A DNA stretch of 7,887 bases from Gammaproteobacteria bacterium (GCA_012510865.1 JAAZHF010000451.1:1-7887), one strand, 5' to 3'. Positions 1 to 6,475 are shown, numbered from the stretch's first letter. The notes: generated by a model not told the origin, from the letters alone. Program-made: numbers and translations.

Positions 1-529
1 CCTCCATCGGCTCGCCGGCGCGCCAGCGCCGCAGCGCCGCGGCCGCGCCGCCCAGCGTGCCGCTGACCCACACCGCGTCGCCGACGCGCGCGCCGTCGCG
101 CCGCAGCGCGCGGCCGGGATCGACCAGGCCATGCACGGTGACCGACACCGACAGCGGCCCGCGGGTCGTGTCGCCGCCGACCAGGGCCACCCGGTGCAGC
201 GCAGCCAGCGACAGGAAGCCGTCGAGGAAGCCCTGGACCCAGGCCGGGTCGCCATCGGGCAGGGACAGGGACAGGGTGCACCAGGCCGGCTCCGCGCCCA
301 TCGCGGCGAGGTCGGACAGGTTCACCGCCAGCGCCTTCCAGCCCACGTGCGCGGCGTCGGTGCCCGCGGGGAAGTGCACGCCGTCGTTGAGCGTGTCCAT
401 CGCCACCACCAGCTGCATGCCGGGCGGCGGCTGCAGCACGGCGGCATCGTCGCCGATGCCGAGCACAACGTCGTCGCGCGGGTGCGCGGCGCGGCCGCGG
501 ACCAGGTCGATCAGCTCGAACTCGGCCAT
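1..529 (-). CDS. thiL: Thiamine-phosphate kinase ThiL, C-terminal part beyond the left edge
   Basis: ThiL phosphorylates thiamine monophosphate with ATP to give thiamine diphosphate, the active cofactor; it is a cytosolic dimer of the PurM/ThiL fold. About 176 codons are visible, out of the roughly 320 usual for the family. The N-terminal signature is clear: the metal/ATP-binding GIGDDAAV at residues 24-31, MDTLNDGVHF at 44-53 (family form DTLxxGVHF), KALAVNLSDLAAMGAEPAW at 65-83 and VGGDTTRGPLS at 117-127. The start is the ATG at 529, which gives MAEFELID as in other ThiL proteins. The frame stays open upstream into nusB, but no better start is seen. It lies 16 nt after the nusB stop, with no strong Shine-Dalgarno, so translation may be coupled to nusB. 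The nusB-thiL pairing is common in proteobacteria. The reading frame is unbroken to the window edge. Confidence 0.96.
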   Translation of the reverse strand, partial: MAEFELIDLVRGRAAHPRDDVVLGIGDDAAVLQPPPGMQLVVAMDTLNDGVHFPAGTDAAHVGWKALAVNLSDLAAMGAEPAWCTLSLSLPDGDPAWVQGFLDGFLSLAALHRVALVGGDTTRGPLSVSVTVHGLVDPGRALRRDGARVGDAVWVSGTLGGAAAALRRWRAGEPME

Positions 530-545
530 CGCGGCGGCCGCCGGC

Positions 546-1013
546 TCAGCCCCGGGCGGCCTGCACCTCGGCCGCGCGCCACTCGGCCGCGGCGCGGTCG
601 AGCACGCCGTTGACGTAGGTGTGGCCATGCTCGGAGCCGAAGCGCTTGACCGTCTTCAGCGCCTCGTCGATGACCACCCGGTAGGGCACGTCGATGCGGT
701 GGCGCAGCTCGTAGGCGGAGATGCGCAGCATCGCGCGCTCGATGGGGTCGACCTCGCCGATGGCGCGGTCGAGGAAGGGCTGGAGGGCGGCGTCGATGTC
801 GCGGCGGTGGGTCTCCACGCCGCGCACGAGGTCCTCGAAGTACTCGAGGTCGGCCACTTCGTGCGCCTGCTCGTGCGCGAACTGGGAAATGGCGTTGCGC
901 GCGTCCACGCCCGACAGCGGCATGGCGTAGACGGCCTGCAGGGCCCGCCGGCGCGAGCGCGAGCGGGCGACCGTGTCGATGCCGCCGCCGCGGCCGCCGC
1001 GCTGCGGCCTCAC
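546..1013 (-). CDS. nusB: Transcription antitermination factor NusB
   Basis: NusB forms a heterodimer with NusE (ribosomal protein S10), binds boxA RNA and keeps RNA polymerase elongating through rRNA operons. The 155-residue protein has the usual family length. [14 protein letters not shown] near residues 17-30 is the N-terminal RNA-binding helix, [11 protein letters not shown] follows, and the C-terminal block holds [11 protein letters not shown] and [18 protein letters not shown], the family hallmark. The frame is open far upstream (to about 2480), but that part only shadows ribH and ribB. The best start is the GTG at 1013, whose last bases overlap the ribH TGA stop (a GTGA junction). This gives a short Gly/Arg-rich lead before the conserved part and implies translational coupling to ribH. 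No ATG lies in frame before residue 31, which would be inside the conserved domain. The family call is near certain; the exact start is likely. Confidence 0.95.
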   Translation of the reverse strand: MRPQRGGRGGGIDTVARSRSRRRALQAVYAMPLSGVDARNAISQFAHEQAHEVADLEYFEDLVRGVETHRRDIDAALQPFLDRAIGEVDPIERAMLRISAYELRHRIDVPYRVVIDEALKTVKRFGSEHGHTYVNGVLDRAAAEWRAAEVQAARG

Positions 1014-1477
1014 GGCAGCACCGCCAGCAGCTGGGCCATCTCGACCGCGACCAGGGCGCACTCCTCGCCCTTGTTGCCGTGGCTGCCGCCGGCGCGGTTC
1101 TCGGCGTCGACCAGGTCGTCGACCGCGAGCACGCCGTTGGCGACCGGCACGCCGTGGTCGAGCTGCACGCGCGCCAGGCCCTCGGCGCAGGTGTCGGCGA
1201 CGTGCTCGAAGTGGCGGGTGTCGCCGCGCACGACGCAGCCCAGGGCCACGATCGCGGCGTGGCCGCCCTGCCGCGCCAGGCGCGCGGCCACCATCGGCAG
1301 CTCCCATGCGCCGGGCACGCGGACCACGTCGACCGCGCCGGCGGCGACGCCGCTGCGCTCGAAGGTCGCGCGCGCGGCGGCCACCAGCGCATCGACGATG
1401 CGCGGGTTCCAGCGGCTGGCGATGATCGCGAAGCGCGCGCCCTCGGGGGCACGCAGCCCGCCTTCGTAATGCGTCAT
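1010..1477 (-). CDS. ribH: 6,7-dimethyl-8-ribityllumazine synthase RibH
   Basis: Lumazine synthase condenses 5-amino-6-ribitylaminouracil with 3,4-dihydroxy-2-butanone 4-phosphate, the penultimate riboflavin step. Members assemble as pentamers or 60-mer capsids. The 155 residues match family length. Visible motifs are SRWN at 21-24 (the aromatic that stacks on the pyrimidine), VPGAWELP at 54-61, [14 protein letters not shown] at 80-93 with the catalytic-type His89 and phosphate-binding residues around Arg84-Thr87, and [12 protein letters not shown] at 128-139. Asn114 sits where many homologues have Phe; xanthomonad RibH proteins also carry Asn there, so I do not read this as damage. The ATG at 1477 is preceded by a strong Shine-Dalgarno. 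The gene follows ribB by 27 nt and overlaps the nusB GTG by 4 nt. Confidence 0.97.
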   Translation of the reverse strand: MTHYEGGLRAPEGARFAIIASRWNPRIVDALVAAARATFERSGVAAGAVDVVRVPGAWELPMVAARLARQGGHAAIVALGCVVRGDTRHFEHVADTCAEGLARVQLDHGVPVANGVLAVDDLVDAENRAGGSHGNKGEECALVAVEMAQLLAVLP

Positions 1478-1483
1478 GGCAGG

Positions 1484-1489
1484 TTCCTT
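1484..1489 (-). promoter_or_regulatory. Ribosome binding site of ribH
   Basis: Read on the minus strand this is AAGGAA, six bases before the ribH ATG at 1477. It is the best Shine-Dalgarno match in the rib part of the cluster and fixes the ribH start. It fits the high RibH subunit output needed for a 5- or 60-subunit assembly, though that link is inference. Confidence 0.7.
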
Positions 1490-1504
1490 GGACAGGCGCG
1501 CATT

Positions 1505-2647
1505 CTAGCCCGCGTCGACGGACGGGGCCGGGTCGAGGTACTCCACCACCTCCAGTCCGAAGCCGGCCAGCCCGACCTGCTTGCGGGCGGTGCCCATCAC
1601 GCGCAGCTTGCCCAGGCCGATGTCGGCCAGGATCTGGCTGCCGGCGCCGTTGCGGCGCCACTCGAGCAGGGCCCCGCCGCGGGCGGCCGTCGCGCCCTTC
1701 GCGTCGCCCGCCGCGGTGCCATCGGCCGCGCGCAGGCGCTCGAGCAGGGCTTCGGGACTCTGGCCGCCGTCCAGCAGGACCAGGGCGCCGCGGCCCTCGG
1801 CGGCGATCGTGGCCAGCACGTCGCCGACCGCGGGGCCGAAGTCGGGCCGGCGCCATCGCAGGACGTCGGCCAGGGCATTGCGCACCTGCACCCGCACCAG
1901 GGTCGGCGTCGCCGCGTCGGGCTCGCCGCGCACCAGGGCGAAGTGCAGCGCGTGGCCGAGCCGGTCGCTGTAGGTGTGCAGCCGGAACGGGCCGTGCTCG
2001 GTCTCGACGTCGCGGCTGTCCACCCGCTCCACCGTGTGCTCGGTCTCGAGGCGGTGGCGGATCAGGGCCTCGATCGAGCCCATCTTCAGGCCGTGTTCGC
2101 GCGCGAACACCTCGAGCTCCGGGCGGCGCGCCATGCTGCCGTCGGGGTTCAGGATTTCCACCAGCACTCCGGCCGGCTCCATGCCGGCGAGCATCGCCAG
2201 GTCCGCCGCCGCCTCGGTGTGCCCGGCGCGGGTCAGCACCCCGCCCGGCTGTGCCTGCAGCGGGAAGATGTGGCCGGGCTGCGCCAGGTCCGACGGCGCG
2301 GCGTTCGGCTTCACCGCGGTGCGGATGGTGTGGGCGCGGTCGTAGGCGGATATGCCGGTGGTGACGCCCTCGGCGGCCTCGATGCTGACGGTGAAGTTGG
2401 TGTGGTGCGGCGAGGTGTTGTCGCGGACCATCGGCGGCAGCCCCAGCTGCGCGCAGCGCTCGCGGGTCAGCGACAGGCACACCAGCCCGCGGGCGTGGGT
2501 GACCATGAAGTTGATGTCGGCCGGGCGCACCAGCTCGGCGGCCATGATCAGGTCGCCCTCGTTCTCCCGGTCCTCGTCGTCGACGATGACGACCATGCGG
2601 CCGGCGCGGAGTTCTTCGAGGAGTTCGGGGATCGATGCGAAAGACAT
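1505..2647 (-). CDS. ribB: DHBP synthase fused to a degenerate GTP-cyclohydrolase-II-like domain (RibBX type)
   Basis: The N-terminal half (residues 1 to about 200) is 3,4-dihydroxy-2-butanone 4-phosphate synthase, which turns ribulose 5-phosphate into the four-carbon riboflavin precursor plus formate. It keeps the catalytic set: DDEDRENEGDL at 23-33 (Arg27, Glu28, Glu30, Asp32), Cys57, RAGHTEA at 140-146 with His143, and Glu164. Residues from about 206 to 380 resemble RibA (GPFRLHTYSD, GAGSQILADIG, GLAGFGLEVVEYL) but contain no cysteine. The RibA zinc motif (Cys-x10-Cys-x-Cys) is replaced around residues 250-275, and the TNNP motif reads GTARK. This half therefore cannot be a working GTP cyclohydrolase II. 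Known proteobacterial hybrids of this kind have been called RibBX. A low-complexity Ala/Gly/Asp stretch interrupts the domain at about 308-325. Automatic tools would probably call it bifunctional RibBA. The ATG at 2647 gives the usual MSFASIPELL start; its Shine-Dalgarno is weak. Confidence 0.95.
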   Translation of the reverse strand: MSFASIPELLEELRAGRMVVIVDDEDRENEGDLIMAAELVRPADINFMVTHARGLVCLSLTRERCAQLGLPPMVRDNTSPHHTNFTVSIEAAEGVTTGISAYDRAHTIRTAVKPNAAPSDLAQPGHIFPLQAQPGGVLTRAGHTEAAADLAMLAGMEPAGVLVEILNPDGSMARRPELEVFAREHGLKMGSIEALIRHRLETEHTVERVDSRDVETEHGPFRLHTYSDRLGHALHFALVRGEPDAATPTLVRVQVRNALADVLRWRRPDFGPAVGDVLATIAAEGRGALVLLDGGQSPEALLERLRAADGTAAGDAKGATAARGGALLEWRRNGAGSQILADIGLGKLRVMGTARKQVGLAGFGLEVVEYLDPAPSVDAG

Positions 2648-2691
2648 GCTGGAGTGCGACCTGGTTGGACGAGGGGATTGCCTGGGACTTG
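2648..2691. other. Short ribB leader region without a recognisable promoter or riboswitch
   Basis: These 44 bp separate the REP-like inverted repeat from the ribB ATG. On the minus strand I see no convincing -35/-10 pair and only weak purine-rich matches to a Shine-Dalgarno. There is no room for an FMN riboswitch, which needs well over 100 nt. Confidence 0.5.
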
Positions 2692-2764
2692 CCTGTGGGA
2701 GCGGCTATAGCCGCGATGAGGGACCGCGGGTCACTCGGATCGCGGCTATAGCCGCTCCCACAGG
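2692..2764. repeat. REP-like doublet: perfect 26-bp inverted repeat
   Basis: Left arm 2692-2717 and right arm 2739-2764 are exact reverse complements over 26 bp, around a 21-nt spacer. Each arm carries the same 14-bp palindrome GCGGCTATAGCCGC (2701-2714 and 2742-2755), so each arm can fold alone or the two can pair with each other. The spacer has its own small stem (GACC 2722-2725 with GGTC 2729-2732). The outer sequence GTGGGAGCGGC resembles the extragenic palindromes of Xanthomonadaceae and Pseudomonas, which RAYT-type transposases mobilise; that family link is from memory, not a search. It lies in the ribE-ribB spacer, 44 bp before ribB. No transposase gene is in the window. Confidence 0.88.
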
Positions 2765-2855
2765 GTCAAAGGGGCAAAGGGGCAAGGGGGCAAGGGGGCA
2801 AGGAGGCAAAGGAACAAGGGGGCAAAGGAACAAGGGGCAAGGGTCAGGGAATCAA
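2763..2855. repeat. Imperfect G-run tandem repeat, 12 units of 7-9 bp
   Basis: On the plus strand the stretch divides without remainder into 12 units made of a G-rich run, one C and an A-run, for example GGGGCAAA and GGGGGCAA. By hand count the 93 bases are 44 G, 34 A, 12 C and 3 T, with exactly one C per unit. Two pairs of units are near-identical (GGAGGCAAA/GGAACAA, then GGGGGCAAA/GGAACAA), which points to growth by local duplication. The array abuts the REP-like element on one side. On the other it runs into the ribE stop codon, which lies inside the last unit (2848-2855). The transcript of the cluster would be C- and U-rich and almost free of A here. Confidence 0.85.
2771..2798 (+). other. 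Predicted G-quadruplex motif
   Basis: Four G-runs of 4, 4, 5 and 5 bases are separated by loops of 4, 3 and 3 bases (CAAA, CAA, CAA). This meets the usual intramolecular G-quadruplex pattern with four tetrads. It lies on the template strand for the rib cluster, so a fold would obstruct RNA polymerase and not the mRNA. Formation in the cell is not shown by sequence alone. Confidence 0.6.
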
Positions 2856-3454
2856 GGGGCTTCCGGGGCGGTGCGGAGGCGTTCGAGGTAGCGCGCGACC
2901 AGGTCGACCTCGAGGTTGACCGGGTCGCCGGGCCGCGCGGAGGCGAAGGCGGTGTTGGCGACGGTGTGCGGCACCAGGGCGACCTCGAACGCGGCGTCGT
3001 CCACCGCGTTCACCGTCAGGCTGACGCCGTCGACGCAGATCGAGCCCTTGTGCGCGACGTACTTCGCCAGCGCCGGCGGCATGGCGAAGCGCCAGCGCTG
3101 CGCGCGCGCGTCCTCGCGGACGTCGAGCACGCGGCCGGTCCCGTCGACGTGGCCGCTGACGATGTGGCCGCCGAAGCGGTCGCCGGCGCGCATCGCGCGC
3201 TCGAGGTTGAGCGGGCTGCCCTCGCGCAGCCCGCCGAGCGTGGTCAGGGACAGGGTCTCGTTCGACGCGTCGGCCTCGAAGTGGCCGCCATCGAAGTCGA
3301 CCACGGTCAGGCAGACGCCGTTGACGGCGATGCTTTCGACAAGGCGCGCGTCGTCGAAGGGCAGAGCGCCGACGGCGATGCGCAGCCGGGCGTCGCCGCC
3401 GCGCTCCTCGCGCGACGCCAGGCGGCCGACGGCTTCGATGATCCCGGTGAACAC
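2852..3454 (-). CDS. ribE: Riboflavin synthase, alpha-chain type
   Basis: This enzyme dismutates two 6,7-dimethyl-8-ribityllumazine molecules into riboflavin and the RibD/GTP-derived pyrimidine, the last step of the pathway. It is a trimer of double-barrel subunits. The 200 residues cover both barrels: MFTGIIE at 1-7, SIAVNGVCLTV at 41-51 with the conserved Cys48 and Thr50, and NETLSLTTLG at 65-74 in barrel one. Barrel two has GGHIVSGHVDG at 95-105, KGSICVDGVSLTVN at 136-149 and PHTVANT at 162-168. MFTGIIE is the near-universal N-terminus, so the GTG at 3454 is the start. It sits 9 nt after the ribD stop, with a purine-rich GGGTAGGGTG ahead of it that contains that stop. The stop codon falls inside a unit of the downstream G-run repeat. 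In E. coli this gene is called ribC, in Bacillus ribE. Confidence 0.97.
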   Translation of the reverse strand: MFTGIIEAVGRLASREERGGDARLRIAVGALPFDDARLVESIAVNGVCLTVVDFDGGHFEADASNETLSLTTLGGLREGSPLNLERAMRAGDRFGGHIVSGHVDGTGRVLDVREDARAQRWRFAMPPALAKYVAHKGSICVDGVSLTVNAVDDAAFEVALVPHTVANTAFASARPGDPVNLEVDLVARYLERLRTAPEAP

Positions 3455-3463
3455 GGCCGCACC

Positions 3464-4579
3464 CTACCCGGCCGCGCCGGCTTCGGCGTTGCCGACCGGC
3501 GTCAGCCGCAGGCGCAGGTCGTCGCCCACGTGCACGCACTCGTGCATCCGCAGGGCCATGCGCTGCGCCATGTCGCGGATGTCCAGGCCGCCGAACAGCG
3601 GACGCGCCTGGGTGCCCAGCAGCAGCGGCGCGACATACAGCAGGACCTCGTCGACCAGCCCGGCGCGCATGAAGGCGCCGGCCAGGGTGGCGCCCGCCTC
3701 CACCTGGACCTCGTTGATCCCGCGCCCGGCCAGCATCCGCATCACCGCGGCCAGGTCGAGCGCGTTGCCGGCGGCCGGCACCGCGACGCGCTCGCAGTCG
3801 AAGTCGCGGGGGGGCTTGGCGTTGGCCGCGTGCACGTACAGCACCGGCGCCTCGCCCGAGCGCACGCGGCCGCGCGCGACCGTGGCCAGGCCCGGGTCCA
3901 GGACCACCCGGAGCGGGGGCACGAAATCCGCGGGCTCGTCGAGGCGCACGGTGAGCAGGGGATCGTCGGCCATCACCGTGCCCGAGCCGGTCAGGAGCGC
4001 GCCGCTGCGCGCGCGCCAGCGCATGACGTCCCGGCGGGAGGCCTCGCCGCTGATCCACTTGGATTCGCCGCTCTCCAGCGCGGTATGGCCGTCGAGGCTC
4101 ATCGCCAGCTTCACCCTCAGCCACGGCCGGCCGCGCACCAGGCGCGAGACGTAGCCGCAGTTGAGCTCCTGGGCATCCGCCTCGAGCAGGCCGTGCCGGA
4201 CCTCGATGCCCGCCGCGCGCAGCCGGTCGAAGCCGCTGCCGTCGACCCGCGGGAAGGGGTCGCGCATGGCCGCCACCACGCGTGCGACGCCGGCGGCCAC
4301 CAGGGCGTCGGCGCAGGGGCCGGTGCTCCCGGTGTGGGCGCAGGGTTCCAGGGTGACGTAGGCGGTGGCGCCGCGGGCGCGATCACCGGCGGCCTCCAGT
4401 GCCACGACCTCGGCGTGCGGGCCGCCCTGGCGCTGGTGCCAGCCCTCGCCGACGATCCCGCCGTCGCGCACCAGGACGCAGCCCACCATCGGATTGGGGC
4501 GCGTGGTCCAGGCACCGCGTTCGGCCAGGCGCAGCGCCCGCGCCATCATCACGTGGTCGGTTTCGGAATAGCCAAGCAT
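3464..4579 (-). CDS. ribD: Bifunctional pyrimidine deaminase/reductase RibD
   Basis: RibD performs the second and third steps of riboflavin synthesis: deamination of the GTP-derived diaminopyrimidine, then NADPH-dependent reduction of the ribosyl side chain. The deaminase domain (about 1-145) has the zinc site HAE at 55-57 and PCAHTGSTGPC at 79-89, with His55, Cys80 and Cys89 as ligands and Glu57 as proton shuttle. The reductase domain (about 150-365) has RPWLRVKLAMSLDGHTA at 151-167, WISGEASRRDVMRWRA, GSGTVMADDPLLTVR and VEAGATLAGAFM. At 371 residues it has full family length and both domains look intact. The ATG at 4579 is used because MLGYSETDHVMMARALRLAE matches the family start; a Met at residue 11 or 12 is a less likely alternative. 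It begins 22 nt after the nrdR stop, with no strong Shine-Dalgarno. Confidence 0.97.
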   Translation of the reverse strand: MLGYSETDHVMMARALRLAERGAWTTRPNPMVGCVLVRDGGIVGEGWHQRQGGPHAEVVALEAAGDRARGATAYVTLEPCAHTGSTGPCADALVAAGVARVVAAMRDPFPRVDGSGFDRLRAAGIEVRHGLLEADAQELNCGYVSRLVRGRPWLRVKLAMSLDGHTALESGESKWISGEASRRDVMRWRARSGALLTGSGTVMADDPLLTVRLDEPADFVPPLRVVLDPGLATVARGRVRSGEAPVLYVHAANAKPPRDFDCERVAVPAAGNALDLAAVMRMLAGRGINEVQVEAGATLAGAFMRAGLVDEVLLYVAPLLLGTQARPLFGGLDIRDMAQRMALRMHECVHVGDDLRLRLTPVGNAEAGAAG

Positions 4580-4601
4580 CAGCGGTCGGCGTCCACGGCG
4601 C

Positions 4602-5135
4602 TCAGCGCTTCCGGCCCTTGCCGGGGCGCGGGTCGAAGGCCACGACGTCGCCGCCCAGCAGGGGCAGCTGGCCCTCGCCGGGAAGCTCGCGCTCCAGGCG
4701 GTCGAGCTCCTCGCGGAAGTCGGCGACGTCCTGGAACGAGCGGTAGACCGAGGCGAAGCGGACGTAGGCGACGTGGTCGAGCTTGCGCAGTTCGGCCATC
4801 ACGAACTCGCCCACCCTGCGCGACGGCAGTTCGCGCTCGGTGGTCATGCGCAGCTGGCGGATGACCGAGCGCACGGCGGCCTCGATCTCCTCCTCGGAGA
4901 CCGGGCGCTTGTGCACCGCGCGGTCGAAGCTCTGCCGCAGCTTGCGCGCGTCGAAGTGCTCGCGGCGGCCGTCGGACTTGATGATCGCCGGCAGCTTGAG
5001 CTCGATCGTCTCCATGGTGGAGAAGCGCTCGCCGCAGGCTTCGCACTCGCGCCGGCGGCGGATGGTCGCGCCATCGTCGCTCACGCGCGAATCGATGACC
5101 CGGGTATCCACGTGCTGGCAGAAGGGACAGTGCAT
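4602..5135 (-). CDS. nrdR: Transcriptional repressor NrdR
   Basis: NrdR binds NrdR boxes ahead of ribonucleotide reductase genes and represses them according to the ATP/dATP state. The 177-residue protein starts with a zinc ribbon, MHCPFC at 1-6 and CEACGERF at 31-38, giving ligands Cys3, Cys6, Cys31 and Cys34. RRRREC at 26-31 is the usual basic stretch. An ATP-cone domain follows at about 47-140 ([20 protein letters not shown], later [16 protein letters not shown]). The frame is open upstream to 5198, but those 21 residues overlap glyA and do not belong to the family; MHCPFC is the near-universal N-terminus, so the ATG at 5135 is right. The tail after about residue 150 is longer and charged, ending PRPGKGRKR. 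It follows glyA by 35 nt. The glyA-nrdR-ribD order is common in gammaproteobacteria. Confidence 0.96.
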   Translation of the reverse strand: MHCPFCQHVDTRVIDSRVSDDGATIRRRRECEACGERFSTMETIELKLPAIIKSDGRREHFDARKLRQSFDRAVHKRPVSEEEIEAAVRSVIRQLRMTTERELPSRRVGEFVMAELRKLDHVAYVRFASVYRSFQDVADFREELDRLERELPGEGQLPLLGGDVVAFDPRPGKGRKR

Positions 5136-5170
5136 GTGCGGCGGCGCGGCTCCGTGCGTGCGGTGCGGGG

Positions 5171-6439
5171 TCAGCCGTAGACCGGAAGCTTCCTGCACTG
5201 GGCGGTGACCTGCTCGCGGACGCGGGCGATGACCGCCTCGTCGTCGGGGCTGTCGAGCACGTCACACAGCCAGCCGGCCAGCTCGATGCAGTCGGCCTCG
5301 AGGTATCCGCGGGTGGTCACCGCGGGGGTGCCGATGCGCAGCCCGGAGGTCACGAAGGGCTTCTGCGGGTCGTTGGGAACGGCGTTCTTGTTCACCGTGA
5401 TGTGGGCCCGGCCCAGCGCCTCCTCGGCGGCCTTGCCGGTGACGCCCTTGCCGATCATGTCGACCAGCATGAGGTGGTTCTTCGTGCCGCCGGACACGAT
5501 CCGGTAGCCGCGGTCCATGATCACCCGGGCCATGGCCTGCGCGTTCCTGACCACCTGCTGCTGGTAGGCCCTGAACTCCGGCTCCAGCGCCTCCTTGAAG
5601 GCCACCGCCTTGGCCGCGATGACGTGCATCAGGGGGCCGCCCTGGATGCCCGGGAAGACGATCGACTGCAGCTTCTTGATGATCCCGTCGGCGTCCTCGC
5701 CCATGGCCTCGCGGCTGGCGACGATGATCCCGCCGCGCGGCCCGCGCAGCGTCTTGTGCGTGGTCGAGGTGACGCCGTGGGCGTGCGGCACCGGGTTGGG
5801 GTACACGCCCGCGGCCACCAGGCCGGCGACGTGCGCCATGTCCACGAACAGGATCGCGCCGATCCTGTCGGCGATGGCGCGGAAGCGCGCCCAGTCGATC
5901 TCCTGCGAATACGCGCTGAAGCCGGCCACGACCATCTTCGGCTTGTGCTCGACCGCCAGGCGCTCGACCTCGTCGTAATCGATCAGGCCTTCGTCGTTGA
6001 CGCCGTACTGCACGGCGTTGAACAGCTTGCCGCTGACGTTCACCCTGGCGCCGTGGGTCAGGTGGCCGCCGTGGGCCAGCGACATGCCCAGGATGGTGTC
6101 GCCCGGCTGCAGCAGGGCGAGGTACACGGCCTGATTGGCCTGCGAGCCCGAATGCGGCTGGACGTTGGCGTAGTCCGCGCCGAAGAGCTGCTTCACCCGG
6201 TCGATCGCGAGCTGCTCGGCGACGTCGACGTGCTCGCAGCCGCCGTAGTAGCGCTTGCCCGGGTAGCCCTCGGCGTACTTGTTCGTGAGCTGGCTGCCCT
6301 GGGCCTCCATGACCCGCGGGCTGGCGTAGTTCTCGCTGGCGATCAGCTCGACGTGGTCTTCCTGGCGCCGGTTCTCGGCGGCGATGGCCGCGGCCAGTTC
6401 AGGATCGTAGCCTTCGATGCGTGCGTCGCGCGGGAACAT
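5171..6439 (-). CDS. glyA: Serine hydroxymethyltransferase GlyA
   Basis: GlyA interconverts serine plus tetrahydrofolate with glycine plus 5,10-methylenetetrahydrofolate, the main one-carbon source for purines, thymidylate and methionine. It is a cytosolic PLP enzyme. The 422 residues include LIASENYAS at 32-40, [19 protein letters not shown] at 54-72, [11 protein letters not shown] at 92-102 and the PLP site [12 protein letters not shown], with the Schiff-base lysine at residue 229, the same number as in E. coli. DMAHVAGL at 200-207 supplies Asp200 and His203, which position the cofactor. [11 protein letters not shown] near the C-terminus is also intact. The ATG at 6439 has GGAG five bases upstream. 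As the first gene of the cluster it probably carries the main promoter. Confidence 0.98.
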   Translation of the reverse strand: MFPRDARIEGYDPELAAAIAAENRRQEDHVELIASENYASPRVMEAQGSQLTNKYAEGYPGKRYYGGCEHVDVAEQLAIDRVKQLFGADYANVQPHSGSQANQAVYLALLQPGDTILGMSLAHGGHLTHGARVNVSGKLFNAVQYGVNDEGLIDYDEVERLAVEHKPKMVVAGFSAYSQEIDWARFRAIADRIGAILFVDMAHVAGLVAAGVYPNPVPHAHGVTSTTHKTLRGPRGGIIVASREAMGEDADGIIKKLQSIVFPGIQGGPLMHVIAAKAVAFKEALEPEFRAYQQQVVRNAQAMARVIMDRGYRIVSGGTKNHLMLVDMIGKGVTGKAAEEALGRAHITVNKNAVPNDPQKPFVTSGLRIGTPAVTTRGYLEADCIELAGWLCDVLDSPDDEAVIARVREQVTAQCRKLPVYG

Positions 6440-6444
6440 GGGTG

Positions 6445-6448
6445 CTCC
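6445..6448 (-). promoter_or_regulatory. Ribosome binding site of glyA
   Basis: On the minus strand this reads GGAG, five bases before the glyA ATG at 6439. It supports that start. Confidence 0.6.
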
Positions 6449-6469
6449 GGGGGCCGGTGGGGACGGGGC

Positions 6470-6475
6470 ATTGTA
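6470..6475 (-). promoter_or_regulatory. Candidate -10 element for glyA and the rib cluster
   Basis: On the minus strand this reads TACAAT, five of six bases of the sigma70 -10 consensus, 30 nt before the glyA ATG. It stands out in a very GC-rich 115-bp spacer (6440-6554). No good -35 is seen at 16-18 bp; a TTGCAC at 6509-6514 is 33 bp away, which is too far. No terminator for the upstream gene is evident in the rest of the spacer. Confidence 0.45.

Noticed and set aside
57..1469. Plus-strand frame of 470 codons
   Set aside because: It is antisense to thiL, nusB and ribH; no domain or motif is recognisable.
546..2480. Minus-strand frame of 644 codons ending in NusB, suggesting a fusion protein
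   Set aside because: Only the last 155 codons are NusB. The rest shadows ribB and ribH in another frame and reads as Arg/Pro/Gly-rich nonsense.
1079..2710. Long plus-strand frame of 543 codons
   Set aside because: It is antisense to ribH and ribB, with composition typical of the complement of high-GC codons (rich in His, Gly, Ala, Val, Arg) and no recognisable domain.
2692..2764. Intrinsic (Rho-independent) terminator
   Set aside because: The stem is strong, but in the transcribed minus direction no U-tract follows it, and none follows on the plus strand either.
2763..2855. CRISPR-like array
   Set aside because: Units of 7-9 bp have no unique spacers between them and no cas genes are near; this is a simple tandem repeat.
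2966..4864. Long plus-strand frame of 632 codons
   Set aside because: It lies opposite ribE, ribD and part of nrdR, all clearly real. The third-position GC bias of those genes keeps the opposite frame free of stops.
5136..5198. N-terminal extension of NrdR by 21 residues
   Set aside because: It overlaps the glyA coding end and precedes MHCPFC, the near-universal NrdR start.
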